Both the position numbers and the translations under genes were made by a program. Positions 42,035 to 50,027 of a DNA stretch of 64,000 nt are shown here, in pieces. Source of the DNA: Neobacillus sp. PS3-12 (GTDB lineage: Bacteria > Bacillota > Bacilli > Bacillales > Cytobacillaceae); contig NZ_CP133268.1 of NCBI RefSeq assembly GCF_030915385.1, positions 3,446,001 through 3,510,000 on the forward strand. The letters are read 5' to 3'. Under the pieces are notes generated by a model. The model saw only the letters and a list, made by a program, of their open reading frames with translations. It ran no database searches and was not told the origin of the DNA. Position 1 is the stretch's first letter. The number at the start of each line of letters is the position of its first letter.

Positions 42035-43873
42035 CTATTTTGTTGGTTGAATTTCTGTCCAATCACCGTTATCAGGAAGAGATTGTCCGTCAAGAGTAAG
42101 ATTCTTGTATATGCTGCCATCCTGGAACATATTACCGTTGTTAATGTTCACATTTTCCATCGTAATATTCTTTACGTATTGGAAATACAATGGTTTATCA
42201 GCTTGGATGTTAACGTTCTTTAAAGTTAGACCATCAACAGGGCTTTCTTGAAGTCCTTGGAAAAAGGACGCTTCTTTGGCACCTACACAGTTGATATTTT
42301 CAATCGTAATATTTTTAATATGAGGAGTTGTTTCATCAATTGTGCCATTGAACGGCAGTGGAACACCGTTTGATGTGTAGTTCGAGTTAATATTGAATGC
42401 ATCGCCGCCAATATCCTTCATCATGATATTGTCAAATGTAAGATTTTCAATCGTACCGCCACGTCCGCGAAGGGTTTTCATTCGAATACCGATGTTGGTT
42501 CCATCAAAGATGTCGTCTCTGGCGATAACGTTTTTAACGCCCCCTGACATTTCACTGCCAATGGTAACGCCGCCATGTCCATGCTTCATGATGTTGTTTC
42601 TGATTTCGATGTTTTGGCTTGGAACGCCAATTTGTCGGCCTTGTGCATCTTTACCAGATTTAATAGCGATACAGTCATCACCAACGTTGAAGGTTGAGCC
42701 AATAATCTTTAATCCGTTAACTGAGTCTGGGTCAACCCCGTCTGTATTTGGTGCATCTACAGGGCTGGATGGATTCTGAACGTTTACACTATCGATAACC
42801 ATATTGTTGGTGTACAATGGCTGAATGGTCCATGATGGTGAATTTTGGATTTTTACACCTTGTAAAAGAACATTGTCAGAATGAATAAAGTTTATCATTC
42901 TTGGACGAGCAATTTTATTTGCAGGGGTCGGAGCTTTGGGATTATCCCACCATAATCCCATATCAAATTGAACAGAGCCACCTGTATTTGGATCGTATGT
43001 TCCTTGATTATAGTTATAGTTGCCGCTGACATTTACCTTATTAAGAGGATATCCATAGGCATCTACTCCAGACGCTAGTTCTTGTGCATCCGCTTCTTTG
43101 ATTGGGCCGGCATTTCCGTCAATAGTACCTTCACCGATCACTTTAAGGTTTTTAGCACCTTGTGAAGTGATAAGAGCTTCGTAAGAAGGGAATGTAGTAC
43201 CTTCCCAGCGGCTTTCGATAACTGGATAATCTCCTTTATCGCGGCTTCCAAGAATAGTTGCGTCTTTTTCAATTTCGAAAGTGATATTGCTTTTTAGATT
43301 TAAAGGAGCAGTGTAATATGTACCTGCTGGAACAACAACAATATTATTAACAGCTGTCGAAGCTGAAGCGGCATCAATAGCAGCCTGAAGGAATGCTGTA
43401 TCCTTTGTTACGCCATCACCTGTTGCTCCGAAATCTTTTACATTGAATACTTGTCCTTTTACATCTGTTCTTACAATAATGTGGGCGCTTTCATTCGAGT
43501 GGTTACCAGCTACATCTCTTGCAACTACTTTAAAACTATACATCGTATTTGGTTTTAAGTCTTTTACGGTAAAGTTTGTTTCAGCGACACCATATGAATT
43601 TGGCGTTGAACTTCCTACCAATTTACCATCTGCATAAACATCATAGGCTGTTATAGCTTTGTTATCAGTTGACTTATCCCAGATAAGACTGACAGATTTA
43701 TAGGTTGTCGCATAGGCATTGAGATTAAGTGGTGATGTTGGAGCTGATTTGTCTACTGATACTTGTGGAGCACTAGTTGGTGGTGCAGCAAAAACAGCGT
43801 AAGGCACAACGGCTGAACTGCTGAGAGCTAAAGTTAGAGCAATAGTTGATAAAGCTTTTTTACGTAGTTTCAT
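42035..43873 (-). CDS. Secreted polygalacturonase, GH28, with N-terminal fibronectin type III domain
   Basis: Pectin-degrading hydrolase of 612 residues. Signal peptide about 1-30 (MKLRKKALSTIALTLALSS, ending near AVFAAPP). A fibronectin type III module (about 47-130, SAPTSPLNL...DVKGQ), a pectate-lyase-3-type start (VFNVKDFGATGDGVTKDT) and a right-handed beta-helix follow. GH28 catalytic motifs are present in order: NTDGVDPDS, GDDCIAIKSG, GHGGVTIGSEM and GIRMKTLRG. The architecture resembles exo-poly-galacturonosidases (PehX type). ATG 43873 is preceded by AGGAGGG; the frame extends upstream to 44077 without a ribosome site. It is likely induced by pectin breakdown products via the palindromes at 44162-44267. 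Confidence 0.92.
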   Translation of the reverse strand: MKLRKKALSTIALTLALSSSAVVPYAVFAAPPTSAPQVSVDKSAPTSPLNLNAYATTYKSVSLIWDKSTDNKAITAYDVYADGKLVGSSTPNSYGVAETNFTVKDLKPNTMYSFKVVARDVAGNHSNESAHIIVRTDVKGQVFNVKDFGATGDGVTKDTAFLQAAIDAASASTAVNNIVVVPAGTYYTAPLNLKSNITFEIEKDATILGSRDKGDYPVIESRWEGTTFPSYEALITSQGAKNLKVIGEGTIDGNAGPIKEADAQELASGVDAYGYPLNKVNVSGNYNYNQGTYDPNTGGSVQFDMGLWWDNPKAPTPANKIARPRMINFIHSDNVLLQGVKIQNSPSWTIQPLYTNNMVIDSVNVQNPSSPVDAPNTDGVDPDSVNGLKIIGSTFNVGDDCIAIKSGKDAQGRQIGVPSQNIEIRNNIMKHGHGGVTIGSEMSGGVKNVIARDDIFDGTNIGIRMKTLRGRGGTIENLTFDNIMMKDIGGDAFNINSNYTSNGVPLPFNGTIDETTPHIKNITIENINCVGAKEASFFQGLQESPVDGLTLKNVNIQADKPLYFQYVKNITMENVNINNGNMFQDGSIYKNLTLDGQSLPDNGDWTEIQPTK

Positions 43874-44161
43874 TAAATACCCTCCTAATTTGAGTGCGAT
43901 GGAAATGCTTACATTATTAGGTGTAACAAAGTACTTGTTGCTTTGATTGGGCATTGCTGTTACAAATCTTTTGGACTTAACGATAACAACGTTTTCTTTT
44001 TTGATAACAACTAGGATTGAATATTTACATCTCCATGATGTAAAAAAGTCTTGCTGTCCTAAAAAGAGTAAAAACATGTAAAAAATCTAAATTTGTTCGA
44101 GTCGTGTTACCTGTGAACACTTTCTGGCTAAAATTCTTGCTGCACCTTCCTTCTCTCAAAT

Positions 44162-44175
44162 TATTAACGTTAACA
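44162..44175. promoter_or_regulatory. LacI-family / cre-like operator, proximal
   Basis: TATTAACGTTAACA, one base off the perfect site at 44246-44267. It lies about 290 bp upstream of the polygalacturonase start, 88 bp centre to centre from the distal site. Confidence 0.5.
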
Positions 44176-44245
44176 TTATATAAAAATAAGTAATAATTCC
44201 CTGATAAATTTTATTCAGGGTAAGATAAAGTTTCTTTTTCAATAA

Positions 44246-44267
44246 TAAATGTTAACGTTAACATTTA
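44246..44267. promoter_or_regulatory. LacI-family / cre-like operator, perfect 22-bp palindrome
   Basis: Exact palindrome centred on CG with core TGTTAACGTTAACA, which satisfies the Bacillus cre consensus (TGWNANCGNTNWCA) and is typical of LacI-family operators such as KdgR. With the proximal copy it could allow looping. It could affect the polygalacturonase gene, the riboswitch gene, or both. Confidence 0.6.
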
Positions 44268-44489
44268 ATCTCACTATTAATTTTACTATCTCTTTTTTTA
44301 GGTTCAACACAAATTTTGATTTTTTTGAAAAATAAGACTTTTAACCTATTTTTCAGGAAATTCATTCAGGAAAATATACTTGTTTTTCTTTTGTCACTCC
44401 TGGGATTTTGGGCAATTTAGATTATTCAAACGTTGTCAATTAGAAGGGCGAAAGACAAGCAAGTTTGTGAAAAAATAAAATTTAAAATA

Positions 44490-44518
44490 TTGACACAATC
44501 CAAAAAAACACTTAAAAT
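44490..44518 (+). promoter_or_regulatory. Sigma-A promoter for the SAM-riboswitch transcript
   Basis: TTGACA (44490-44495), 17-bp spacer, TAAAAT (44513-44518), placing the start about 30-40 bp before the riboswitch aptamer. Confidence 0.75.
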
Positions 44519-44557
44519 TCAAACTATAAACTTTGAACGAAATATTCTAATAATACT

Positions 44558-44705
44558 CTTATCCAGAGCGGCGGAGGGACATGGCCCGATGAAGCCCGGC
44601 AACCTTCAAGGTATTCCTTGAAAAGGTGCTAATTCCTGCAGGTTTTTAACCTGAAAGATAAGGGGAGGAAAAGACCCTCTTCTTATGAAGAGGGTCTTTT
44701 CTTTC
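44558..44705 (+). ncRNA. SAM-I (S-box) riboswitch with terminator
   Basis: The aptamer runs from CTTATCCAGAG (44558) to GATAAG (44657-44662), which pair to form P1. The conserved core GGAGGGACATGGCCCGATGAAGCCCGGCAACC is present, followed by variable P4 pairings. A strong terminator stem AAAAGACCCTCTTC / GAAGAGGGTCTTTT (44669-44700) follows. SAM binding favours termination, so the downstream homoserine dehydrogenase gene is expressed when SAM is scarce. Confidence 0.95.
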
Positions 44706-44733
44706 TGATAACTAATTGAAAGGGTGCAGCAGC

Positions 44734-45732
44734 ATGACGGTATTAAATGTAGCGATTTTAGGCTTTGGAACAGTTGGGGAGGGTGTTTATAAGACGATCG
44801 AATCACACCAAGAGGAGCTTACTGCTATTTTGGGGAAAAAGGTGAAAGTTGTTGCTGTCCTAGTTAGGAATAAGCAAAAGGCAAGAAAAATTTCTGATAA
44901 AATCCTTGTAACAAGTGATTTTAATGAAATTATCCAACTTCCCAAACTTGATATCGTTATGGAAGCCATTGTTGGCAGTGAACCTAGTTTTACCTGTTTG
45001 AAAAAAGCCATTCAAAAAGGCTGTCATGTCATAACTGCCAATAAACAGATGTTTGCGCACCATGGAAAAGAGTTAATGAAACTGGCAGAGGAAAATGCTG
45101 TCTCAGTGGGGTTTGAGGCAACTGTTGCTGGTGGCATTCCGATTATTCAAACACTTCGTCATTTACTAAAAGTGAATCAGGTTCAATCTGTACAAGGAAT
45201 TCTTAATGGGACATCAAACTTTATTCTGACTGAAATGCGGGAAAATAAAGAGTCCTTTGCTGATGCCTTAACGCTGGCACAACAAAAGGGGTTTGCAGAA
45301 GCGGATCCGACTAATGATATTGAAGGTATAGATGCTTTTTATAAATTAATGATTTTGAGTAAAATAGCATTTGGCAAAGAGCCAGATTGGAAATCCGTCG
45401 AAATTCAGGGAATAAGTGACATTTCCTATGAGAAAATTCAAGAAGCTGAAAAATGTGGGCTAAGGTTTAAACATATTGCATCCATCAGTAAAAAAGGGGA
45501 TGAAATATTCGGTTCTATTAAACCTGTTTTAATCGAGAAATTTCATCCTTTTTATAATATTGAAGGGGTGGAAAATGCGGTTAATGTGCAATCAGATATT
45601 GTAGGCAGTATTACGTTGCAAGGACCAGGAGCAGGAATGTTTCCAACGGCAAGTGCAATGATCGAAGATTTAGTATATGTTTCTCAGTATAAGGCTGAGC
45701 TGCAGCAACAGTCTCTTGCTAAAACAGTATAG
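44734..45732 (+). CDS. hom: Homoserine dehydrogenase, short form without ACT domain
   Basis: Reduces aspartate semialdehyde to homoserine, the branch point to methionine and threonine. It has 332 residues: NAD(P)-binding ILGFGTVGEGVY (about 8-19), ITANKQMFA (about 103-111), catalytic segment GFEATVAGGIPIIQTLR (about 125-141) and GILNGTSNFILTEM. The C-terminal ACT domain of the usual form of about 430 residues, which gives threonine feedback inhibition, is absent. A SAM-I riboswitch controls it, which suggests an isozyme dedicated to methionine. ATG 44734 follows GAAAGGGTG; a TTG at 44716 lacks a ribosome site. Confidence 0.93.
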   Translation: MTVLNVAILGFGTVGEGVYKTIESHQEELTAILGKKVKVVAVLVRNKQKARKISDKILVTSDFNEIIQLPKLDIVMEAIVGSEPSFTCLKKAIQKGCHVITANKQMFAHHGKELMKLAEENAVSVGFEATVAGGIPIIQTLRHLLKVNQVQSVQGILNGTSNFILTEMRENKESFADALTLAQQKGFAEADPTNDIEGIDAFYKLMILSKIAFGKEPDWKSVEIQGISDISYEKIQEAEKCGLRFKHIASISKKGDEIFGSIKPVLIEKFHPFYNIEGVENAVNVQSDIVGSITLQGPGAGMFPTASAMIEDLVYVSQYKAELQQQSLAKTV

Positions 45733-46328
45733 AATATTAAGTATCTAATCTCCTCTGCCAGTAAAAGTAAGCAGGGGAGTAATGAAGCTTATCAACAAGA
45801 CTTTGGAGCTTATTATAAGCTTATTAGGAAGATCAAATCCTCTAAGACTGTGTTATTAAGAATGTTATCCACAATCAAATCCTTGTTTTTTGAGTATTCC
45901 ACAGACTTACACACACTATTCACAGATAGGCCAGAAGATATCCACAGAATGTTATCAACATTTATGTGCCTATAAAAACTTTTTAGGATAACCATTGCAA
46001 GACAATATCCACATAATCCACAATATCCACAGATTCGGGAATAAATAACCATTGTTCACATTCTATTCAACTTTCCAACATGAATATGTTAAAAAACTGT
46101 GAAAACCATTGAAGCATAGTGAAAAACCCAGTATATTAAAAGTGTAGAGAGGGTAGTGAATAAATTCACAAACTTTCTCATCTTGTTAATGAAAAGATTC
46201 TATCACGGCTTTACGATCATGAAATCTCTCAATAGAATCTGATTTTTTTAATATCCCCCTCATATCTTTTAATATGGAAAGAAGCAGGATTAACCTGCTT
46301 CTCTTTTTTTGCATAACATTCTAAGGGG
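45733..46328. other. Gene-free region with a cluster of DnaA-box-like 9-mers
   Basis: Region of about 600 bp without credible genes. A weak hairpin (45751-45779) follows hom. Between 45865 and 46060, one exact DnaA box TTATCCACA (45865-45873) and at least seven one-mismatch copies occur, all on the plus strand: 45916, 45938, 45952, 46005, 46014, 46023 and 46052. A further inverted repeat GTGAATAAATTCAC lies at 46156-46169, and a terminator-like hairpin at 46279-46312. Functions suggested are DnaA titration or local replication control; no origin genes are nearby. Confidence 0.6.
46279..46312. terminator. Hairpin terminator downstream of yfhD
   Basis: GAAGCAGG (46281-46288) / CCTGCTTC (46294-46301) with a T run on the plus strand and A-rich sequence on the other side. 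It lies just past the minus-strand yfhD stop. Confidence 0.75.
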
Positions 46329-46514
46329 TTACTTCCTTTTTACTTTCACGCGCTGATTCGCTGCGTTTGAACGTGCTTGTGCTTCCAAATCCGATTGATC
46401 AGCGAGTTCCTGAGAATATTCTACGTCAATCCCATCTGATTTAAGGTTCTTAGGTACTTGTGGAAGTGATGCTTTATTTTTATCACGAGTTTTATGTCCA
46501 TGAGAACGACCCAT
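46329..46514 (-). CDS. yfhD: YfhD family small protein
   Basis: Basic polar protein of 61 residues matching the Bacillus YfhD family: MGRSHGHKTRDKNKASLPQ, then PKN...DGIDVEYSQELADQSD and a C-terminal ARSNAANQR. It has no membrane segment. The family is found in spore-forming Bacillaceae and has no assigned biochemical function. It is followed on the minus strand by a terminator and preceded by yfhE, the same neighbours as in B. subtilis. The ribosome site AAAGGGG precedes ATG 46514. Confidence 0.85.
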   Translation of the reverse strand: MGRSHGHKTRDKNKASLPQVPKNLKSDGIDVEYSQELADQSDLEAQARSNAANQRVKVKRK

Positions 46515-46605
46515 TGCAAAAAACCCCTTTCACCGTTAAGTTAGTGGGAAGCGGATTTGCCTCCTTTAATATCTTTGCCTAACGGTTGTCTTTCATAAAT
46601 GGAAA

Positions 46606-46734
46606 TTAATGCTTCGTTCTTCGCTCATTAAAGCCGCCAGCACGGTCAGCTAATTTAAAATCTCGTTGATAACCAACTTCCTGTGCACTTGTTAAAGTAA
46701 ATTTTGGTTTTTCCTTTTTCTTTTTCTCCACCAT
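46606..46734 (-). CDS. yfhE: YfhE family small protein
   Basis: Very small gene read directly from the sequence: ATG at 46734 (minus), 42 codons, beginning MVEKKKKEKPKFTLTSAQEV and ending GGFNERRTKH. It matches the pattern of Bacillus YfhE (about 36-42 residues), including the lysine-rich start. It is adjacent to yfhD as in B. subtilis. AAAGGATTGAGGATC precedes the start. Function unknown. Confidence 0.8.
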   Translation of the reverse strand: MVEKKKKEKPKFTLTSAQEVGYQRDFKLADRAGGFNERRTKH

Positions 46735-46767
46735 GATCCTCAATCCTTTCGAATGATTTTTTGAAAT

Positions 46768-46950
46768 GGCTGTGTTAAATTTGCCTGTTGATTTCCGCTA
46801 CAGGCACTTGCTTTCCGCGGGCGTGTCGGGGAGCCTCCTCGGCGCTTAGGCGCCTGTGGGGTCTCCCCTAACCCGCACTCCCGCAGGAGTCAATTGCCTT
46901 CCGCTTCAATCAACAGGGGTAAAAAATCAAAAATTTCCTTTCACACAGCC
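46768..46950. repeat. Palindromic repeat element E with GGCTGTGT inverted ends
   Basis: Element of 183 bp bounded by GGCTGTGT (46768-46775) and ACACAGCC (46943-46950). It contains a fifth copy of the palindromic unit (46784-46917, forward orientation, ends CCTGTTGATT / AATCAACAGG). It lies between the divergent yfhE and recX and looks like a non-autonomous (MITE-like) insertion. The ORF reading through it upstream of recX is not coding. Confidence 0.8.
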
Positions 46951-47073
46951 TTAAACAAAGAACTTCAGCACTTTATGTACTTATTTCCATTTTTACCTTT
47001 CGGAGAAAGAAAGATACCGTCTTATCATAAATTTCCTGTTAAATATGGTACATTAGTACATGAGGTGAGGAAG

Positions 47074-47886
47074 ATGGCTATTATTACGAAGATCACCACT
47101 CAGCAAAAAAATCAGGACCGATATAATATTTTTATGGATTATGGCAAAGGGGAAGAATTTGCTTTTAGTGTCGATGAAAATGTTCTCATCAAGCATCAAT
47201 TAAAAAAGGGATTAGAGCTTGATGAATTCTCTTTAATGGAAATACACTATCATGATGATATTCAAAAAGCATACAATTCAGCCATTTCCTACTTAGCAAG
47301 GAGAATTAGGTCTGAAAAGGAAATAAAGGATTATTTACTGAAAAAAGAAATGGAAGAGCCAGTTATACAGGAAGTGATCCACAAGTTAATCGAACAAAAA
47401 TACATAGATGATCGAGAGTACGCGTTTGCTTACGTTAGAACTCAAATCAATACTACCGACAAAGGACCGGGATTAATTGGAATTGAATTAAAAGAACGTG
47501 GTATTGACCAAAAGTACATTGAACACGCTCTTGAACAGTATACTTTTGAGCTCCAAGTAGAAAAAACAACAATCTTAAGCGAAAAGTTTTTTCAAAAATA
47601 CTCGAAAGACTCAAAACGAGTTTTAAAACAAAAGCTTGAGAATTTGTTAGTAAGGAAAGGATATAGCTTTGAGGTAATCAATATGGCTCAAAGTACAATT
47701 GATATGGACAAACAAGCCAATAACGAGCTCGAGGCAATTAAATATCAGGGAAATAAGGCACATCGTAAGTTTTCCCATTATACAGGTTTTGAATATGAGC
47801 AGAAAATGAAACAATTTTTATTTCGAAAAGGCTTTTCAATCGAAGGCATTGAAAGATATCTTTTAGAATTAAAGGAACTGGATTAA
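47074..47886 (+). CDS. recX: Regulatory protein RecX
   Basis: Modulator of RecA filaments (270 residues, typical of Bacillus RecX/YfhG). The protein is made of repeated three-helix units; the first is AYNSAISYLARRIRSEKEIKDYLLKK (split by SEKEI), and a later one is VLKQKLENLLVRKGY. ATG 47074 follows GAGGTGAGGAAG. The open frame begins as far up as 46894, but that part lies in repeat element E and is not coding. Neighbours (yfhD/E upstream, yfhH downstream) match B. subtilis. Confidence 0.92.
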   Translation: MAIITKITTQQKNQDRYNIFMDYGKGEEFAFSVDENVLIKHQLKKGLELDEFSLMEIHYHDDIQKAYNSAISYLARRIRSEKEIKDYLLKKEMEEPVIQEVIHKLIEQKYIDDREYAFAYVRTQINTTDKGPGLIGIELKERGIDQKYIEHALEQYTFELQVEKTTILSEKFFQKYSKDSKRVLKQKLENLLVRKGYSFEVINMAQSTIDMDKQANNELEAIKYQGNKAHRKFSHYTGFEYEQKMKQFLFRKGFSIEGIERYLLELKELD

Positions 47887-47976
47887 GGACTTCTTAAATT
47901 CGTGAACTTAATTTCTTTCATATTTTGACAATATTCACTATACTAAAGTTAACATATTATTAATGGGGATGAATGT

Positions 47977-48309
47977 ATGCAGCAAGATAAACGTTATAGT
48001 CTAATGACAGAGCATGAACTCCGACAGGAAATATCGAAGTTACAGGAAAAAGCACGCAAAGCGGAGCAGATGGGTATGGTTAATGAATTTGCTGTTCTTG
48101 AAAGAAAGGCAGTGATGGCTAAAGCATATTTACTTGACCCGGACTGGTTTAAACCAGGCCAGATCTATGAATTAGATGGGGCCCCTGGAACGTTTTTCAA
48201 AATAGATTATCTTAACGGTGTGTTTGCTTGGGGATACCGATTGAACGGTGATGGAAAAGATGAGGCATTGCCAATATCAATGTTAAAAATAGATATAGAA
48301 ATTAACTGA
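47977..48309 (+). CDS. yfhH: YfhH family protein (DUF1811)
   Basis: Protein of 110 residues with an N-terminal helical hairpin (LRQEISKLQEKARKAEQMGM...VLERKAVMAKAYLLDP, about 12-58) and a C-terminal small beta barrel (FKPGQIYELDGAPGTFFKIDYLNGVFAWGYR). This is the two-part structure of DUF1811/YfhH. Function unknown. It follows recX as in B. subtilis. ATG 47977 is preceded by AATGGGGATGA, a modest ribosome site. A hairpin downstream (48312-48335) separates it from the convergent sspK. Confidence 0.88.
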   Translation: MQQDKRYSLMTEHELRQEISKLQEKARKAEQMGMVNEFAVLERKAVMAKAYLLDPDWFKPGQIYELDGAPGTFFKIDYLNGVFAWGYRLNGDGKDEALPISMLKIDIEIN

Positions 48310-48310
48310 A

Positions 48311-48337
48311 AAACCAGAGAATAGGATCTCTGGTTAA
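48311..48337. terminator. Bidirectional hairpin between yfhH and sspK
   Basis: AACCAGAGA (48312-48320) / TCTCTGGTT (48327-48335) between convergent genes, A-rich on both sides. Confidence 0.75.
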
Positions 48338-48347
48338 AAAGGATTGC

Positions 48348-48524
48348 TTACGTTAAACCAATCGAATCATTCTCACGTTCACCGGAGGCACGCATACGCT
48401 CTTGTGGATGAGTATTGGTGGTTCCATCAGCCCTCTTTGAAGCATACTCATCATTGGCCCGAGGTTCTCCCTCAAATTTATTATGCGGCTGATTTGGGAA
48501 TTTGCTTGCTTTATTTCTCACCAT
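48348..48524 (-). CDS. sspK: Small acid-soluble spore protein K
   Basis: Minor small acid-soluble spore protein of 58 residues, made in the forespore and packaged in the spore core. Sequence pattern [20 protein letters not shown], then [23 protein letters not shown], matches SspK of Bacillus closely. ATG 48524 is preceded by GGAGGTATTCC; the open frame up to 48578 is upstream of this. It is convergent with yfhH and divergent from yfhJ, the usual arrangement. Expected to be transcribed by forespore sigma factors. Confidence 0.92.
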   Translation of the reverse strand: MVRNKASKFPNQPHNKFEGEPRANDEYASKRADGTTNTHPQERMRASGERENDSIGLT

Positions 48525-48644
48525 TGGAATACCTCCATTTAATCGGAATGAGAAACTGTGAAGAGCAGTGCTTTTCACGTAAGTTTAGTATTTGGCTTAG
48601 TGCTATTAAATATGTTGAAACAAATTACCAATGGGGTGTATTGG

Positions 48645-48914
48645 ATGACCGATTATCACGAACGACTTACAAAGTTTTTATTAGATAAAAATGACTACTT
48701 ATCATCAGCGCAGGCTAAGATATGGGTTGAATTACTTTGGGAAGACTTTGAAGCGACTTACGCAAAAGCGGGCCGTCCTTATCAGGGGATTGAAATGACA
48801 GAAAGAGTTGTCAAACAATGGATTCAGCAATATGGAGAAAAGCTGCATGAATTTGTAGCTCAAAATCCTAAATATAAAGATTATTTTTTATTGGATAAAA
48901 ATACATTACATTAA
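48645..48914 (+). CDS. yfhJ: YfhJ family protein
   Basis: Soluble protein of 89 residues (MTDYHERLTKFLLDKNDYLS, then ARxWVELLWEDFEATYAKAGRPYQG-like and VVKQWIQQYGEKLHEF), clearly the YfhJ/WVELL family of Bacillaceae. Function unknown. The start chosen is ATG 48645 (GGGGTG upstream at about 9 nt); the frame extends upstream to 48558 without a ribosome site. The order sspK-yfhJ is conserved with B. subtilis. Confidence 0.87.
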   Translation: MTDYHERLTKFLLDKNDYLSSAQAKIWVELLWEDFEATYAKAGRPYQGIEMTERVVKQWIQQYGEKLHEFVAQNPKYKDYFLLDKNTLH

Positions 48915-48942
48915 AAAGCGATGACTATGGTCACCGCTTTTT
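48913..48942. terminator. Bidirectional terminator between yfhJ and yfhP
   Basis: AAAAAGCGATGAC / GTCACCGCTTTTT hairpin (one mismatch) between convergent genes. Confidence 0.82.
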
Positions 48943-48949
48943 AATGCTT

Positions 48950-49927
48950 TCAGCCAGGAATGACATCTAGTTTTTTACGGAGCTTTTCTTCGCTAAATAT
49001 CCATCCTGTATAGGAATTGATAATATTAAGGTCCTGATCTAATTGAACAACTGCAACGAAAGGGTAGCGGTTGTTGCTTCTATACCGTAAATCGATAAAA
49101 CGCACTTCATAGGCATCGTCAAATTCATCCACTTCCCATCGGTACACAGGTGAAAAAGAGAGGAAGGCGGATAAGTTTTTATCCTTTTTGGCTGCATCAA
49201 GAACGGGTGTGTCAGGTACAGGTACTCGATTAAATTGATCTAAAATAATGATTTGATTATTCACTCCCCGACCAACAAAAAATTGTTGAGGATTCGTGAT
49301 GGCTATTCTCCATTGATTGAATCTAAGTGTAGGAGCAATAATTATCTCTGTTGCATTTGGTACAAGTTTAAGTACCTTTTGTCGGATACTCCGCTGTGCA
49401 AGTGTTCTAAAGATATAATAGGAAGCGACCACTGCATAGACAGCAAGGAAAGTGTATCCAGGATTTGCCCCTGCAATCCAGAGAATAATACCAACGACAT
49501 GGATTGCAAATATGAAAGGATCAAATGTATTGATAATTCCTAGAGCAACCCATTTTGACGAAAATGGTCTAAGTGCTTGAGTTCCATAGGCATTGAAAAT
49601 ATCTACAAACACATGGAGGAAGACGGCGAAAAAAGTCCACAACCACAAATGTAATAAATTGGCGTCTGGGAAAAATGGATAGACAACTGCTAAAATAACG
49701 AGAGGCCATAAAATAACAGCCGGAATGGAATGAGTAATTCCTCGATGATTTCGAATATATACCGCGTTATTTCTAAGCTTTAAAACGGTATCAATATCTG
49801 GAATTTGTGAACCAACGATTGTTCCTATAAGAACGCTTTCCGTCATATGATTGCTTACGACGGCAGGATCTAGTGATGCAAGTCCACCTAAGGCAATTCC
49901 CATCACAACATGAGTTCCCGTATCCAA
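48950..49927 (-). CDS. yfhP: Membrane-bound metal-dependent hydrolase (YfhP, YdjM/DUF457 family)
   Basis: Integral membrane protein of 325 residues. The N-terminal half has several hydrophobic helices and the family metal-binding pattern: MDTGTHVVMGIALG, SQIPDIDT, NHRGITHS and HVFVDIFNAYGTQ with conserved His and Asp residues. The C-terminal half is soluble. The family is annotated as LexA-binding/inner-membrane hydrolase; in Bacillus the protein acts in sporulation-associated cells, but the substrate is unknown. ATG 49927 is preceded by AAAGGAGG. It is divergent from mutY. Confidence 0.87.
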   Translation of the reverse strand: MDTGTHVVMGIALGGLASLDPAVVSNHMTESVLIGTIVGSQIPDIDTVLKLRNNAVYIRNHRGITHSIPAVILWPLVILAVVYPFFPDANLLHLWLWTFFAVFLHVFVDIFNAYGTQALRPFSSKWVALGIINTFDPFIFAIHVVGIILWIAGANPGYTFLAVYAVVASYYIFRTLAQRSIRQKVLKLVPNATEIIIAPTLRFNQWRIAITNPQQFFVGRGVNNQIIILDQFNRVPVPDTPVLDAAKKDKNLSAFLSFSPVYRWEVDEFDDAYEVRFIDLRYRSNNRYPFVAVVQLDQDLNIINSYTGWIFSEEKLRKKLDVIPG

Positions 49928-50027
49928 AAGGAAAGGACCTCCTTTTTAATTTAAAATAAAAACTAATGTCCTCAATATTATATTCCCACAAACTTTAGTG
50001 TTTAACAACTTGGAGGCCCAAAAAGAA

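Noticed and set aside
43874..44077. Longer N-terminus for the polygalacturonase
   Set aside because: It would bury the signal peptide behind about 68 residues; the AGGAGGG site and signal sequence support ATG 43873.
44433..44621. Plus-strand ORF of 62 codons before the homoserine dehydrogenase
   Set aside because: It runs through the promoter and into the SAM-I aptamer; no ribosome site or protein-like composition.
46894..47073. Longer N-terminus for RecX
   Set aside because: This part lies in repeat element E and does not resemble RecX; GAGGTGAGG marks ATG 47074.
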